This document shows positions 10,066 through 22,438 of a stretch of DNA of 64,000 nt, piece by piece. The position numbers and the translations under genes are program-made. Every line of letters starts with the position of its first letter. The first letter of the stretch is position 1. The stretch is from Phoma sp. XZ068 (taxonomy: Eukaryota > Ascomycota > Dothideomycetes > Pleosporales > Didymellaceae): contig RBKR01000029.1 of NCBI GenBank assembly GCA_004835665.1, positions 248,001-312,000 of the forward strand. The letters are read 5' to 3'. The notes under the pieces are model-generated. The model saw only the letters and a program-made list of their open reading frames with translations. It ran no database searches and had not been told where the DNA came from.

Positions 10066-11225
10066 AAGTAGCCTCACTACACCAAATGAAGTTGATTAGA
10101 GCAGGCATGAAACGTCTAGCATTCGGGAAGAACGTAGCAGACGAGTTGGGAGTGCACAAATATTGGTGGAAAACCCAAAAGACGAGTTACGAATATAAAC
10201 CCTTTAGCACTTGCTCACACCTGAAGGCTTTACTTCCCATCACCGACTGATATTACACGAGTGGGGACACCTGTCGATGTCACATGTCATGTCATAGCGA
10301 GCACGAATTCAGTTACGATGTGCGAAAGCGAGATGAGGCTAGAAGTGCTTTCGTCGTAGAGACCGGCATTCAAGATCCGTGAAAAATTCACAAAGAAACG
10401 AAAGCTGATGCGCAGAATGGTATCAGAGGTTTGCGGAGTGTAGCTACTCCGCGTTACTGACGATTCAGAATAGTCGCAGCGCATATGCGAACCTGGTTGA
10501 TGACTCCGCGTTCTGCTATGGCTCTGAACGACTACACCCTGTCAATTCTGTCCATTAACAGCCCGGCAGTCCTTCGGCATTTCTGTTCTGGCCTGTCAAG
10601 CAGGCATATCGTGTTCACGGCGCCCAAACGCAACGCCGCAATTGGCCCAGCGTGCGTGTTTCAACCTCGTCGCATCACCAAATGATACATTGCATGACAG
10701 AAAGAGCACTATGTGACCCAAGGGCAAGGATTCAGTTTGTTTCACTCTCCCAGTTCTTTATTCCACCGTTTGGGCTTCTGGTATCCTCTCTTTGTCGCTA
10801 ATCGTTTAATGGTCGCATCTCACATTTCTTGTGCACATCCACTGCGTGGTAGCATGCGGTATCCTCAGTCGCGAAACGGACCCCGGCCCCCACTTGTATT
10901 GGCAATGCGCAGCCACTTTGATACTGAATTACTGGGTGCAAAAGTATACTCCGGCGCTTCCTTCACGAGTCCTTCCGTGTTGAGCTGCAGACCAAGGTGA
11001 AGCTTAGCATGTTTCGTATTCCCCGGCCTTGGCAAACCGCATCCTCGCCACCTTGTGTACCAGCGCTTGAGATATAGTACCGAATGGATCCACTGGTCAC
11101 AGGTACACGTCTCCTATACTATCACCTGGAAATGCTGTCGCTGTGGCGGGCCACAGGCACACTACTTTCGCCACTTCACTTCATGTATTAACGACCATTA
11201 GGGATAGACATTACAACTTTTAATA
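10066..11225. other. Intergenic, no gene supported
   Basis: About 1.1 kb ahead of the large membrane-protein gene. Only short frames without domain signal; no repeat noticed. Confidence 0.4.
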
Positions 11226-14200
11226 ATGTTTGCTGCGGGGAAGCTGGTGTGGTACTTACCACTTGCGACTTTGGCAGTGACGGTACTTCTCTTCACTATC
11301 GTTGGACTCGGTTACGATCGATATGTCTTCGCCACAAGCCAGGGCCAGTACCCAGAGGGCTTGACCACATTCTTATCGGTGGATACCATAACTGCGCTCA
11401 AAGACGATGCGCGACTGCATCATGCCCTGCTGGGTCTCACAGAATCGATTGCGCATACGTCGAGCGATATTGGACAGAAGTATGGATTTGAAGGCGTGGA
11501 GAAATTTGGATCGTCCTTAACAGATAGCATTCAAGATCTTCGCAGGAGACACAGTAAAACGATTCAAAAGCGTGCTCTGGTGGACGATATGCAGGCCATA
11601 GGAAATCTACTTGGCTTAAATACTACTGGAGGGCTGAGCGCGATCGTAGGGAATCTTGGCTCCGCACTTACCAATGGCCTCGCAACTCCTGCACTCTTTC
11701 TTGGAATTGGCGTCGGGTACGTTGGTGGCTTTACTGTATATTCAATTGTCTAACAAGCGCAGCGTTGGCACAAGTACCGGCTTGAATATCTCCGACATGT
11801 CCACGGCTAAGGCTCAAGCTGCAAAAGTTGCAAGCTCGTTCAATGCAACCGCGACCGGTATCAATCTGGCAGCCCAAAACCTTGGAAATGGTCTGTCTGG
11901 ACAGATTACGCCGTTATTGGGACAGACCGGCATGATGACCTTTCCCATCGGCCCTGCCGCATATGCCTTGGCATCTGGTATTGGCAACTCGACAGCGAAA
12001 GCCCTCAAGTTGACTAATCAGGAGTTCCCACCATCGAATAACTCGAACATTGAAGCCATAGCAGGCAATCTAGGCCTTGGATTGAGTACGCCGATCGTGT
12101 CGAACATCGATTTCCAGGCTGCGATAAAGAGTATGGGAGGAAGTGGGATTAGTGCTACGCTTATGCAGCAGCTACCTCAAATCGCTGCAGCTGCCGGCAA
12201 CGGCCTTGGAGAAGGAGCTAAAAATGGCCTTGGGCTCAAGCAAACTGGTCAACCAGCAATGCCGCTCGGAAAGCGCCAAGCATCCACGGATCCATTACAA
12301 GGAGTTGATGTGCCTGGAGTTGTCAACCAATTCACCAAAGGCTTTAGCCAGTCGCTTCTTACTGGTGTTGACGTCGCGAGCCTTGCGACCAGCTTGAACC
12401 TTACCAGCAACATGGGGAGCATGTTCGACGCGAGTATGTTTCCCGCAATCGCCGCAGGTACTGGATCAGGCATCGGGATGGGGCTGGCAATCGGCCTCAA
12501 CTTCAAGTCTGCGAATGCGACACCCCTCATTGCGCAAAGCGGCGACGTTAGCAGTAACAACATGCAAACCGCCGCGGTGGCTGAAAGTTTCGCACAGAAC
12601 CTTGTCTCGAACTTCCTGCTGAACAGTACTGTTCTACAAACCGTCGGCACTATGGTATCGCAAAATCAACCACAACTTTTGAAAAATGCTGAAGTGGCCA
12701 AAGTCGCGGAAGGGTTTGGACGTGGAACGATCGAAGGAATCTCCACTGCCTTGTCGTCTGTTGGTGGCATCCAAAACCTCATCAGTGGGAACTTCTCAGA
12801 TGATGCACTGATGAAGGTCCCTGTCTTAGATGCTACGAAATTCAATGACTCAGTGAACGGGTCTATGGTCGCTTTTGCACGTGGATTCATGGGCGAAGGC
12901 ACAATCTTGATTGGCGATGTGTTGAGGAAGATGAATCAGAAGTCAAACAGCATGGGACAGCCTCCTTCCCAAAAGCGTGATGTGGACGTGTCGGCGAACG
13001 AGGCAGCTGTCGGTGAGCAGAACATTTCGGCTCGAACCAAGCATCCCACTGACCGTGCACAGTTCCATACAACGCATTGGTTGCTCGTCAAGCTCAAACT
13101 AACACCAGCGCTGCTGTTCCCTTCCCGCTAGCTATAAACGAGGCCACCGTCATGGCTGGCGGTCAGATGGCCATTGATATGCTCACCTGTCAGGGTATAG
13201 GAGGTCTTGCCTCCATCGCCCTGGGTGCAATGAGTGCGAGCAAAAACAAAAGAGGCACGATGAATATGAATAGCAGTGTACCTCTCGACCCACGAGTTCT
13301 GGGCTCCTTGCCACAAGGACCTGTTGTTTTCACATCAGAAGGCAACACATTTAGCATTGTGCTCAAAGATGCGGAGATCTCGATCAACGGACTACCTTTT
13401 CGTCCATTTGCCATTATAACAGGCCTTCACGGTAAGCCCTTGGTTGCAAAATTGGAGTGTTTACACTGATTATGTCTAGTACTCTTTATCACAATAGCTT
13501 TCCTCCTCACGTTACCATTGTACGTTATCCTAGGTGTTGTCTGGCGCCTTTCGGTCCTAGCCGGATACCCCATAAATGAAGCAAAGAACAAAAAATGGCG
13601 GTTTGGTCTACTGATCGCATTTGCGATCTCAGCCATTGTTGGCATCGCGCTCGGCATGGCCGGAATGGGAAACTCGCGCCACTTCAGGGATGGGCATGGT
13701 GTAAATATATCCATTGCTATTTCCTTTACCGCGCTGACACTCCCTAGGTATTTGGCCTCATTGCCTTAATTTTGGTATTACCGACGGTCGGTTTCACAAT
13801 CGTACGCCTTCGTTCTGAAGCCCTTTATCCTGTGCCCGCTTCATTCTCCGGCATCAAAGCCCCGTTTGCGCTATTCAAGTCTCCTGATCAGAGAATATAC
13901 ATCATCAGTGGTATTCTCATTCAGGTGGTTTTCGCACTTGGTCAAGTCACCTTTATCAATGGTTTCTCAACCCTACGATCAATATCACTTTGCGTCGTCG
14001 ATGCAATCCTCACGTCCAACACCGTTGTGGGACTCATGGGCCTTCTCTTGATGGTACAGATTACCGCCGCAGGTATGATCGGTATCCGTACCTGGCTCGA
14101 ACAGCACATTGCCAAGCGCGAAAAAGCTGGTGTGCAGCGTATGACTATCGTTGAAGCTGGTGCAACGACACGCAAAGGCTCCATCGCAACATTTGGTTTT

Positions 14201-14845
14201 GGTGGCACGCGCTCCAACGCACCTCCGCCTCTCGACCTCGGGCGTCCACCACTTGGTCAGCGAAACACTGAAGACTTGAAAGGCTTTGCAGATGAGAAGA
14301 TAAGCACACCATTTAATGTTCGAAGAGATGGCGCCACAGACTCTACCAACTTCAACAATCCGCGCCAGCAACCCTCAGCAGGTCTTACCGAAAATCCGTT
14401 CCTATCTCCAGCTGAACAACGAGATCTTGAAGACAGAGTGTACCCGAAAACGGCAGACTACCAGTATAACTATAAATCCGCCATAGACGACAATACAGAC
14501 TACTATAACGTACCTGTTGGATACCAGCCGCAGCGGCCTGGGATCAGATCAGGGCGCCCTTCATCGGATCTCATTGACCCAATTAACTCACCGTTACCTC
14601 CTGAAATGAGAGCTGGAGGTCACCCACGAGTCTATGGATCCCCACCGAAGACTGAGGGGGTCACTTTGGCAGATCTTTTTCCACCACCACCAGCGCCGCC
14701 ATCGCTGAATGCGCAGATACAGCTGACAAACAAGAGTGCGTCGAGTAGCTACTCACGGCCATTTAATGAGGGAAGAAGACCGAGCATTGATGCGCTGAAG
14801 GGGTTTGGGAGCGGGCCTGGGGAAACAGTCCGGACGAGGCAGTAG
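11226..14845 (+). CDS. Large multi-span membrane protein with Gly-rich repeats (five exons)
   Basis: Exons 11226-11716, 11763-13012, 13063-13431, 13480-13700 and 13748-14845 join in frame to 1142 residues; all four introns are 46-50 nt with canonical ends. Order: an N-terminal membrane span (about residues 9-29), then about 600 residues of degenerate Ala/Gly-rich units with G-x-G-L-G-x-G-like cores and frequent N-x-S/T sites, then five hydrophobic spans (about 704-725, 745-768, 778-799, 828-848, 870-890), then a ~250-residue Pro/Arg-rich tail. Between spans 2 and 3 of the C-terminal set lie two histidines (H771, H776) in NSRHFRDGHGVFG, which recalls a cytochrome b561-like membrane domain but without proof. 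Predicted repeats face outside. I do not recognise a characterised family. Confidence 0.72.
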
Positions 14846-15199
14846 AATCAGACAATGAATAAATAGCATAACTCATTTGATTTTGAGAAATAAGAGTGAT
14901 ATGCACGAGAATCCCTATATGAAATTGAGACACCTCTCATGATTGTACACTAACCCTTGGTACAATACACTGAGAAGACTTCTTGGGCATGTTTCAGTGT
15001 TGTGCACCAAAGGTGCGACCGCACCATTCAACAATTCATAACGCCCACCCAACAATGCTAGGTCCTCACGCTTTCTTGGATTCACTCAGTACTTCGAATG
15101 CTTCCTTTCATCTCTCTTAACAACTTACCATATCGTAAACGACGACACTTATACACTCTCCCTCGCACTTCACTAAGTAAATTCTCCCAGGCAACGCAG
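14846..15199. other. Intergenic, no gene supported
   Basis: About 350 bases. An upstream in-frame ATG for the next gene is at 15098, but the segment up to 15199 looks like leader sequence. Confidence 0.4.
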
Positions 15200-15760
15200 A
15201 TGGACGCTCTCGCAACCTCCTCAAACATCCCATCCCACTACTCTCCCCAAGCCATGGGCTTCCTCATTGGTGTCGGCGTCGTCATTGTCATTATTCTTAT
15301 TGGCTGGATCTTTATCGCGCGCTGTGGCGTCCCTCCCAACCTACTTCGCTCCTTCCGCGAATGGCGCGTAGGCAAAAGCAAAGCTCGAGATATCGAAATG
15401 GCTAACGTTGCTGACAATTCCTATCGCATCTTCTTCGAAAAGAATACCGATGGGCAGCAGGCTGCACACCAGAAGGCTGCACGGCAAGAAGCGCTGGATC
15501 AGCTAGAGGGACTTTATGAGGCGAACAAGTTGGTGGGAAGCGCTTTGCCGGCACGGCCGCAGCAGGTGAGTTTTCAAGAGGAGCTACGAATGGGAAAACA
15601 GGCACAAAAACAATCACACCGCGTGCAGAACGGTAAGAAGGTCCTACGCGCTGCCAAAAAAACATCCAACTTGCACAGAGCGGAAGATTCGTCCGACCTT
15701 ACCTTGGATCCTATGTCGTATACCTGGGGCAGTGGAAAACACATGGCGGAGATGTATTAG
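15200..15760 (+). CDS. Single-pass membrane protein, hypothetical
   Basis: A 186-residue protein from the ATG at 15200. A 24-residue hydrophobic span (about residues 20-43, FLIGVGVVIVIILIGWIFIA) follows a short polar N-terminus. After it come a basic juxtamembrane region (RSFREWRVGKSKAR), a charged helix-forming stretch (AAHQKAARQEALDQLEGLYEANK) and a Lys-rich tail. An upstream in-frame ATG at 15098 would add 34 residues of basic sequence; I prefer the later start because the extension is not protein-like. It lies downstream of, and in the same direction as, the large membrane protein. Function unknown. Confidence 0.5.
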   Translation: MDALATSSNIPSHYSPQAMGFLIGVGVVIVIILIGWIFIARCGVPPNLLRSFREWRVGKSKARDIEMANVADNSYRIFFEKNTDGQQAAHQKAARQEALDQLEGLYEANKLVGSALPARPQQVSFQEELRMGKQAQKQSHRVQNGKKVLRAAKKTSNLHRAEDSSDLTLDPMSYTWGSGKHMAEMY

Positions 15761-15981
15761 ACCAAATAATACAATGACATAAGCAGTTGTTTTCTACGAC
15801 AAAAAAATTAGTTAGCAGAGAAATACATTTTGGTTCTTCAATTTACGAGCCACAGTCTATTGTCATTCGTAGTTGGAAATATTGTAATTCAACTCGAATA
15901 GGTTAAGTTTACACTGGAATATGATAAGTTGTAAGGGCGAAGCTCCGGGAACGCTATGTTAGCCATTAGATACCTAAGACC

Positions 15982-18594
15982 CTAGGCACGTATCGATGTG
16001 AGCCGTGATAGCAGAGAGCGGATCTTGCTGGGCAGGCTACTCTGCTGCTCCTGCCGTGTCCCGCATGCGACTGTCCAATGTGCGGTTGCCCTCGTCTCCA
16101 CATCCTTGTCACACGAGGACTCAGATAAGAAGAACTTCTGCCATACACCTGTGCCCTCAATAGACTCAGGCCCTTGGATGATCCAGCCCAGTGGTGACTG
16201 CAACCGCGCACGAACACCGTAAGGAGCAAGGACTTTAAGTGCACCATGGCCGTTGGCTTCGTCAATCTCAATCTCAACGCCTATGGTACCGGCAACAGTT
16301 TCCAACGTACACTTAACTTCTTTCAAGCCAGCAAGGACTGGAGAAATGCTAAAGGACTTCCAACCCGGCTCGTTGGGTTGTAGGCCAGCCAGGTATCGAG
16401 GCATAAGTGACACGGGCCACGTTGACCAGCCATGCATTAGTGACGTATCATGACCGTGCGGCGTTCCATCTGGCTTCATAGCTTCCCAGTGTCCACCGGA
16501 GTAGTTTGGGCTCGCACGGTCAGCCATGGGACCCCATACACGTTCGATGAGCCTGACAGCTTCGGTGCCCTGATCTTGGGACAGCAGTGCCTCAACTGCA
16601 AAACCAGTCGCATAAGGGCTAGCAACGTTTGCTACGTCCCAGTGACCTAAACCGCGGAAAGCGCGGGGCAGATCAGAGCTGGAGTCGGTCAAGTGCTCGA
16701 GATCGTCCGCGTGATGGGGAATTAGGCCCAGGGTCATGGCGTGGGCCTTGACATCTTGACAGATTCCGCTAGCTGGGAGGCTTTTATCGAGATGGTAGAT
16801 ACCGTTGAATGGATCGTAGAAATGTTGCAGCATGCTGGCCTTGAGTTTGTGGGCCTGCAGCTGATACTTATCTTTGGTGGCTGTGTCTATGGACAAGGCC
16901 GACATGGCCTGCAATGCTTCATAGTATGCATTGTTCAGCGCACTTGATGCTCCAAAGACGGGACCACCGAGTGGGAACCAGTGCACTACACAGGGTTAGC
17001 CTGTGTATACCCTGAAAGTTTTGATTACTTACTAGACAAAGGTGGAGGTGCGATGACAATACCCTGGTTAATATGACGCTCGGTGAATGCCATCAACCTT
17101 TCCAATGGCTGCAGGCACCGCGACCGTGTCAATTCGTCACCCGTGTGCAGCCAGTAGTCCTTGATTGCAGTCACCAGAAGTAATGCGTATGACAAGGAGT
17201 AGAAGGCATATGTAGGAGGCTCATCATGGCTGTCGTGAACGGGCGCCTGAATAGGACACAGATTGCCCAAATACCCTTCGCTAGTCTGATGACTTGTCAA
17301 CAGCTCGATGCTGCCTGCAATTGCCTCGAAGGCCATGGTGGAGTGAGCAATTGAGCGCCCCATGACATAGAGATCCCCACCGAAGCAAGCTCGATCTCTT
17401 TTCGCGCCATCAATTGTACAAGACAGCGCATTGGTTCCAACTTGGAAGTCGGCCAATGTTCGCTCTACATCGTGAAGTAACATGGTGTTCTCGTAGAGTA
17501 CTTTCCCTTCCGGATTGTGCACGCTTAGATGGCGATATCGAGCAACCCACTGACAAGGTCCACCGAATGCAATAGAACCGGTGTTGTTGGCACTTCCGCC
17601 AAGGATAGGTCTGATGTCGAGGTCCTCAATGAGCGCCAGTTGACGGCCTTGTACCGAAACCATCGCTTTACTACCGCAAGTGACGGTTTCAATGTCTAGC
17701 CAAGCATCCAAGTTCAGGTCCCCAATTGGCCATCGGCCCTTTTGTGCAACAGGGAAGATTGTAGACTCGGTTGAAAGGCCTTCACACGCGTAAAGGACTC
17801 TTTCTGTTACGTCTAGACAGAAGATCAGGCCGTTGGCAACCATGTGAACGGCCCAGCTCGCGCCGCCATTTTCGATCTGGACTTGAAACCGCACTCTCTT
17901 GTCTGCCCACCGTGTACCTCGTCGGCACGGAGCCCAATGTTGACCGCGAACTTGGGTACCCTTCTCTGTGACCTCCCATGCAGAGGATGTCTCGCCCTTA
18001 GCGACTGTGCACATATCCACAGTTTTGACACCATCTTGCCAAATACGGTTCAATAATGGATTGGAGCACGTGAACAAGGATTTCTCGGGCGCGCTGGGTC
18101 GGATGCGCTCGAAGGCAATCTTTGAGAACGTAATAGACGAAGCTGGCGTGGAAAGAATAATCTTCTGATATCGTTGCGACCGTTGGGCGTATACAGCTCG
18201 TATTGATTGCGAGGTTTCCGATGCACAGATTTCTACAGTAGTACTGCGGTATGTGTCCATAGCATTGGAGAAAAGGAAGAACGGTCCGTCACCTGCTTGC
18301 TGTCAGTACCACTTCAATGCTCTCATGATCTAGTGTCTTACCTGTAGCGTGATCAATACCCTCAATACCCTCGCTGTATACAACAGCTATGGTAATCAAG
18401 CTATTTCCGGAGGCAGAAGCGATTTCGAATATTGGGATGCCTCCTTCACATTGCTCGTAGTCAAGTACTACCTGTGCTGGGGCTGAATTGTCCTCATGAT
18501 TTTCGAGGGTAAAAGTTGATGCGTTGGGACCAACCGTCACTCTTCCATCATGTCGCAAGATGCGCAAAGGTTCAATTAGGGTTTTCTCAGCCAT
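15982..18594 (-). CDS. GH78-type alpha-L-rhamnosidase (three exons)
   Basis: Exons 18594-18342, 18292-17033 and 16985-15982 join in frame to 838 residues (introns 49 and 47 nt). The catalytic (alpha/alpha)6 domain shows the fungal GH78 signature DGAKRDR...GGD (about residues 379-391), a HWFPLG segment formed at the second splice site, and the C-terminal block SLMHGWSTWP...PGWKSFSISP before a beta-sandwich. A beta-rich segment between the N-terminal domain and the catalytic domain (about residues 200-320) looks like a lectin-type insertion. The family removes terminal L-rhamnose from plant glycosides or pectin. The first in-frame ATG (18594) is used; the frame is open further upstream without an ATG, so a 5' exon may be missing. 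No signal peptide is visible, which suggests an intracellular enzyme. Divergent neighbour: the C2H2 regulator. Confidence 0.78.
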
Positions 18595-18786
18595 AGTGAT
18601 GTTGGGAATCACGTAGAAGTCAAAGGAGAACACTTCGTAGATGCTCTGAGCGTGCGCCACTGGGAAAACGGCGGTCGAGGCATCATCAACATCGTCAGCG
18701 CGTCGGCACGACTTCTTTTCCCGAACGATAGCTTAGGGAAGTTCGCGCTGTGTGAGGAAAAAACAAGCGTCGGGCAACGCGTTGTA

Positions 18787-18914
18787 CGAGGTGGACATTG
18801 AAAGTGCTTCGTGGACGGAACGCGTTTAAGGTGGACAAAGGCTCGTATTGGCTAGCCTAGAATTTCTTCCCCGCTCCTTCATGTCTTATTTCAGGTGGAC
18901 ATGTCCCGTCCACC
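18787..18914. promoter_or_regulatory. Cluster of GTGGAC sites in the divergent rhamnosidase/regulator promoter
   Basis: GTGGAC begins at 18791, 18811 and 18831, exactly 20 bp apart (about two helical turns), so the copies lie on the same face. A fourth copy at 18895 forms a perfect 7-bp inverted repeat GGTGGAC-N7-GTCCACC with the copy at 18908. The cluster lies between the GH78 gene (start 18594, leftward) and the regulator gene (start 18954, rightward). The motif is a plausible target for the two-finger regulator encoded next to it. Confidence 0.55.
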
Positions 18915-18953
18915 CTTGAACACCACAATTCAACCCCAAACAGATTGCATTCA

Positions 18954-21772
18954 ATGTCCGGCAACGATGATGCCGCGATCGACTCCAGGACCCTGGCTTG
19001 TGAGCAATGTGAGAAACGCTTCACTCGCCCCGAGAACCTAGCACGTCATATGAAGACACGTGAGTTCTGTTCGCCCGCAATCCTCTGTCTGTTGTAGAAT
19101 AGAACCCTTCACGTGTACAATTTACCCTGGAGCTCTTTTTCCATTTAGGCCCTGGGCGAGGAGAGTAAAAGTCCCTTCTAGCCTCTTTAGCTACTTATCA
19201 GATAAGGACAAAACGACAGCCATGCATTGACTATCTTGAGTTAGATCTGCTTATACTCGACCTTTTCTGAAATGCGAGACAGCAAGACGGCGATCCATTC
19301 ATTGCTAACTCGAGCTACGGATAATCAGATAACTCAACCCAAAAACATCGCTGTCAGACATGTGGGAGACAGTTCACCAGAAGCGATCTGCGCAAGAAGC
19401 ACGAGTTGCTTCACCAACGACCACTGCCCGCGAGAGGTGTTTCGAAGTCTCTTCAGACCCCCAGAGGCAGTAAAGGCAATTCCGCGAGTCCTCCCCGGCA
19501 TCAGCAGGCCTCTCAGAGCCTCTCAGCTCGCAAAGAATCGCCATTACAACAGATACAGGGTGCCCCGCTGGAATCGTCAACTCTCGAAGATCCAGGCGTC
19601 GGCGTGCTTATGGCCGGAGAAGGCGTTGATGCACTTTGGGCAGATCCAATGGGTCAATCCAGTCTATACTTTGACTACACGGCCTTTGCGAGACCCTGGA
19701 ACTATCATCTAGACCATGCCGCTGACGCGTCAGATTGGTTTTCGTCTCAATTCTTTGCAGCGTTGCGTGAGACGGATCTCGCATATAGCCCGAACTTTCA
19801 GGGGTGGACTACCGCCGAGTACGACCCCACAGGTATGGGCACTGTGGGTGTGCTGGACCACAATAATACATCAGTATCGTCTAACTATGCTCTTAACGAG
19901 ACCGCAAACTCGCTCTTCAGTGGCGAAAGACTCTCAGGGAGCTCACAATCCATACCACAACTACATGGGTATGATGAGTCTCGTTCCGATCGTGCCTCAC
20001 GAGTTGCATCGCCACCGAACGAATCCTCACACGAAGACCGTCTGCCATTTGCGTGGGATCCGCGATCAAAGCCTATAGCAAGGGCGAAACCAATTGTACT
20101 TCCAGCGGATGATGTTATCTTTGCAAGCGTTGACGAGAGCGTCAAGATAAGTCAAGCCACAATATCACGTATTCGTGATTTCTTGAGCCCGGATGAAGCT
20201 TTAGACGGTGAGGATACTTTCACTTTGCCTGATTTATCTCTGGTGAATGTCTTCATTAGTCTCTTCTTCAACAAATTTCTCCCTCAAGCGCCAGTGTTGC
20301 ATCGACCGACGGTGAACGTCGAGGCCCTTCCACCGGTATTACTAGCCATAATGCTGGTCATTGGCTCATGCTATAGTCGTTTGAGACACACGCGACGATT
20401 TGGCATCATTGTCTTCGATCGTATACGGCAGAATCTCTCAGCTCTAATAGAGGAAGATAACAGTCTCATGCGGGAACCTTTGGTAATCTACGCCGCAGCG
20501 CTTGTTTGTTATATGGGCCTCTGGTGCGGTAATAAACGCGCATTTGAATTGTCCGAGGTTCTCCGCGGCGTGGTCGTCACGTACATCAGGCGCTTGCCAA
20601 ACACTAAAAACCACCAGAGCAACGAGATGTATCCTGGGAATCAAACTGATCCGCCTGGGCATGCAATCTCAGTAGCGCATTTAAAGAGTCCATCTACATT
20701 GGAGTCGCATTGGCTGGACTGGGCAACACAAGAGAGCCACAAACGATTGCGTTGGTTTGTGTATATGATAGACTCACAGTTTCCGGCTATTCTCGGAATG
20801 AACGGCATGCTTACAACTGCGGACGTAAAGAAATGGGAGTGCCCTTGTGACGAAGACTTCTGGGCAATGGCAACTGCACGGTCATGGAAGAACCGATTGG
20901 GATCTGCTTCTGAGCCGTCCTGCCCTGTCTTCGGATCGCTTGCGGCCTTCCTCCACTCAGCTCCGGAACAATCATTCCAAACCGGGGTTGCATTGTTTCT
21001 CCCCAGTGTGAACGCATGGAGCGCAAATCTGCTCATGGCTGCGATTATGTCTGAGGTATTTCACTATCAGGAAACGCTTGCTGTATTACGAACATACGAG
21101 GAGCCAACACATTTCCAATCGACGATACCGACAAATTCCTCCCACTCAAGCCGTCGTGCAGCGCATTTGCTCGCCATGCTAGAAGTTTGGAATACTTCGT
21201 ACAATCCGCAGCACCAAGCCCGGCGTCTTGATGCAACATCTGCGCAATTGCAGCATTGTTCAACGATCACATTTTATCTTGCGCAACTGTACCTTATGTT
21301 CCCCATTTCTGATATTCAGGACTGTCTCGGACGATCTGGACCTGCAGAGGCAAAGGCGGCCATGAGTAGATTGGAAACTTGGGCTGAGCAGAACTCAGAG
21401 CAAGCAACACGCGCCGTGGAAGATGCATCCATATGTATAAGCACTATCTTGAGCAATCGGTGTGAAAACGGTCCTTACGATATTATTGGACTGTTCTTGT
21501 GTCATGTCATTATTTGGTCGTTCGCTCACACGGTATCCCCACGCCATAAGAAGCTCATCGTTCAGCGACTAGAACAAAAGCAGGGCGTGTCACGCTCCGC
21601 GCTTGAGGCAATCATGGCTGGCTTCACGGACAGTAACAACGCGGACGACTCTGCATTCAATGCACCTCAATTGATCTTCCGGCATGCCATTCAGTCCTTA
21701 GCGCAGCTGGGAACTTGGGGTGCGTCATCGAACCTGGCATTGCTCCTACACTTACATCCAGGTGTCTCTTGA
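18954..21772 (+). CDS. C2H2 zinc-finger transcription factor with Fungal_trans domain
   Basis: Exons 18954-19059 and 19329-21772 join in frame (intron 269 nt) to 849 residues. Two C2H2 fingers are present: C16-x2-C19...H32-x3-H36, whose last His codon is created by the splice, and C44-x2-C47...H60-x3-H64. A Ser/Pro-rich linker follows, then a Fungal_trans-like region (from about residue 310, with FFNKFLPQAPVLHRP) running to the C-terminus. The arrangement resembles yeast Adr1-like regulators. Finger 1 has R/N/R and finger 2 R/L/K at positions -1/3/6, which would suit a G-rich site such as GTGGAC. It sits divergently from the rhamnosidase gene and upstream of a sugar transporter, so it is likely the local pathway regulator (inference). 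Confidence 0.85.
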
Positions 21773-22414
21773 AGATAATTGGGACGCAAATTGCTCAAAA
21801 TTTTCTGTTGGTATGTTCTCTGAGCCTGCGAGTCCTTCCAGCTTCGTTGCAAGTGTTCCTTCGACACTCATATAGCGATCAATACGATCAACCCTTTTAG
21901 GTCTGCAAGGAGTCGTTGAAACATATGTCCCAGTTTTTGGATATACTTTCTTCAGCACGAAACAGGACTTTTGAACACATACGAAGCCTTGCAAACCCAA
22001 TAAACCGAGGACGGCGCCCACGCCACCCTTAGGCCACATCTTGTACTTGCCCCCTCGCCTGCCACCTTCGACCCAACGCGTGATACTTAGGGGCAAGCGA
22101 GACCTTAGATAATCTGCTCTGTATATTCCATTCCTTTACAATGCAGTTGTGGGGATGAAATTACATATCGTCTTTTGCAACCATCTTCACAGCGCTGGCA
22201 AGTCTCGACACAAGAGTTCAAGTAGACAGACATCGTTTCTAGAGACACTTAAGCCAATAGCCAATCACTATGCCTGGTCAACAAAAAGTTACAAGAAGCA
22301 AAGTCCATAGGTTCTCTTAAAGTTCGGCAATTGTGTCCAAGCAAGTCTGCTCCTAATTGCGAATAACTTGGGTCACGTGGTGTGGGACGGATCAGAGTCT
22401 CGGCAACGAGAGAA
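21773..22414. other. Intergenic, no gene supported
   Basis: About 640 bases after the regulator gene. Nothing coding; the transporter promoter with GTCCACC repeats begins at its right end. Confidence 0.5.
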
Positions 22415-22438
22415 GTCCACCCGTCCACCTTGTCCACC
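22415..22438. promoter_or_regulatory. Three tandem GTCCACC sites upstream of the sugar transporter
   Basis: GTCCAC begins at 22415, 22423 and 22432, each followed by C (or CC), 8 and 9 bp apart and in the same orientation. This is the reverse complement of the motif clustered at 18791-18913 in the regulator/rhamnosidase promoter. It lies about 260 bp upstream of the transporter ATG (22697). Confidence 0.5.
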
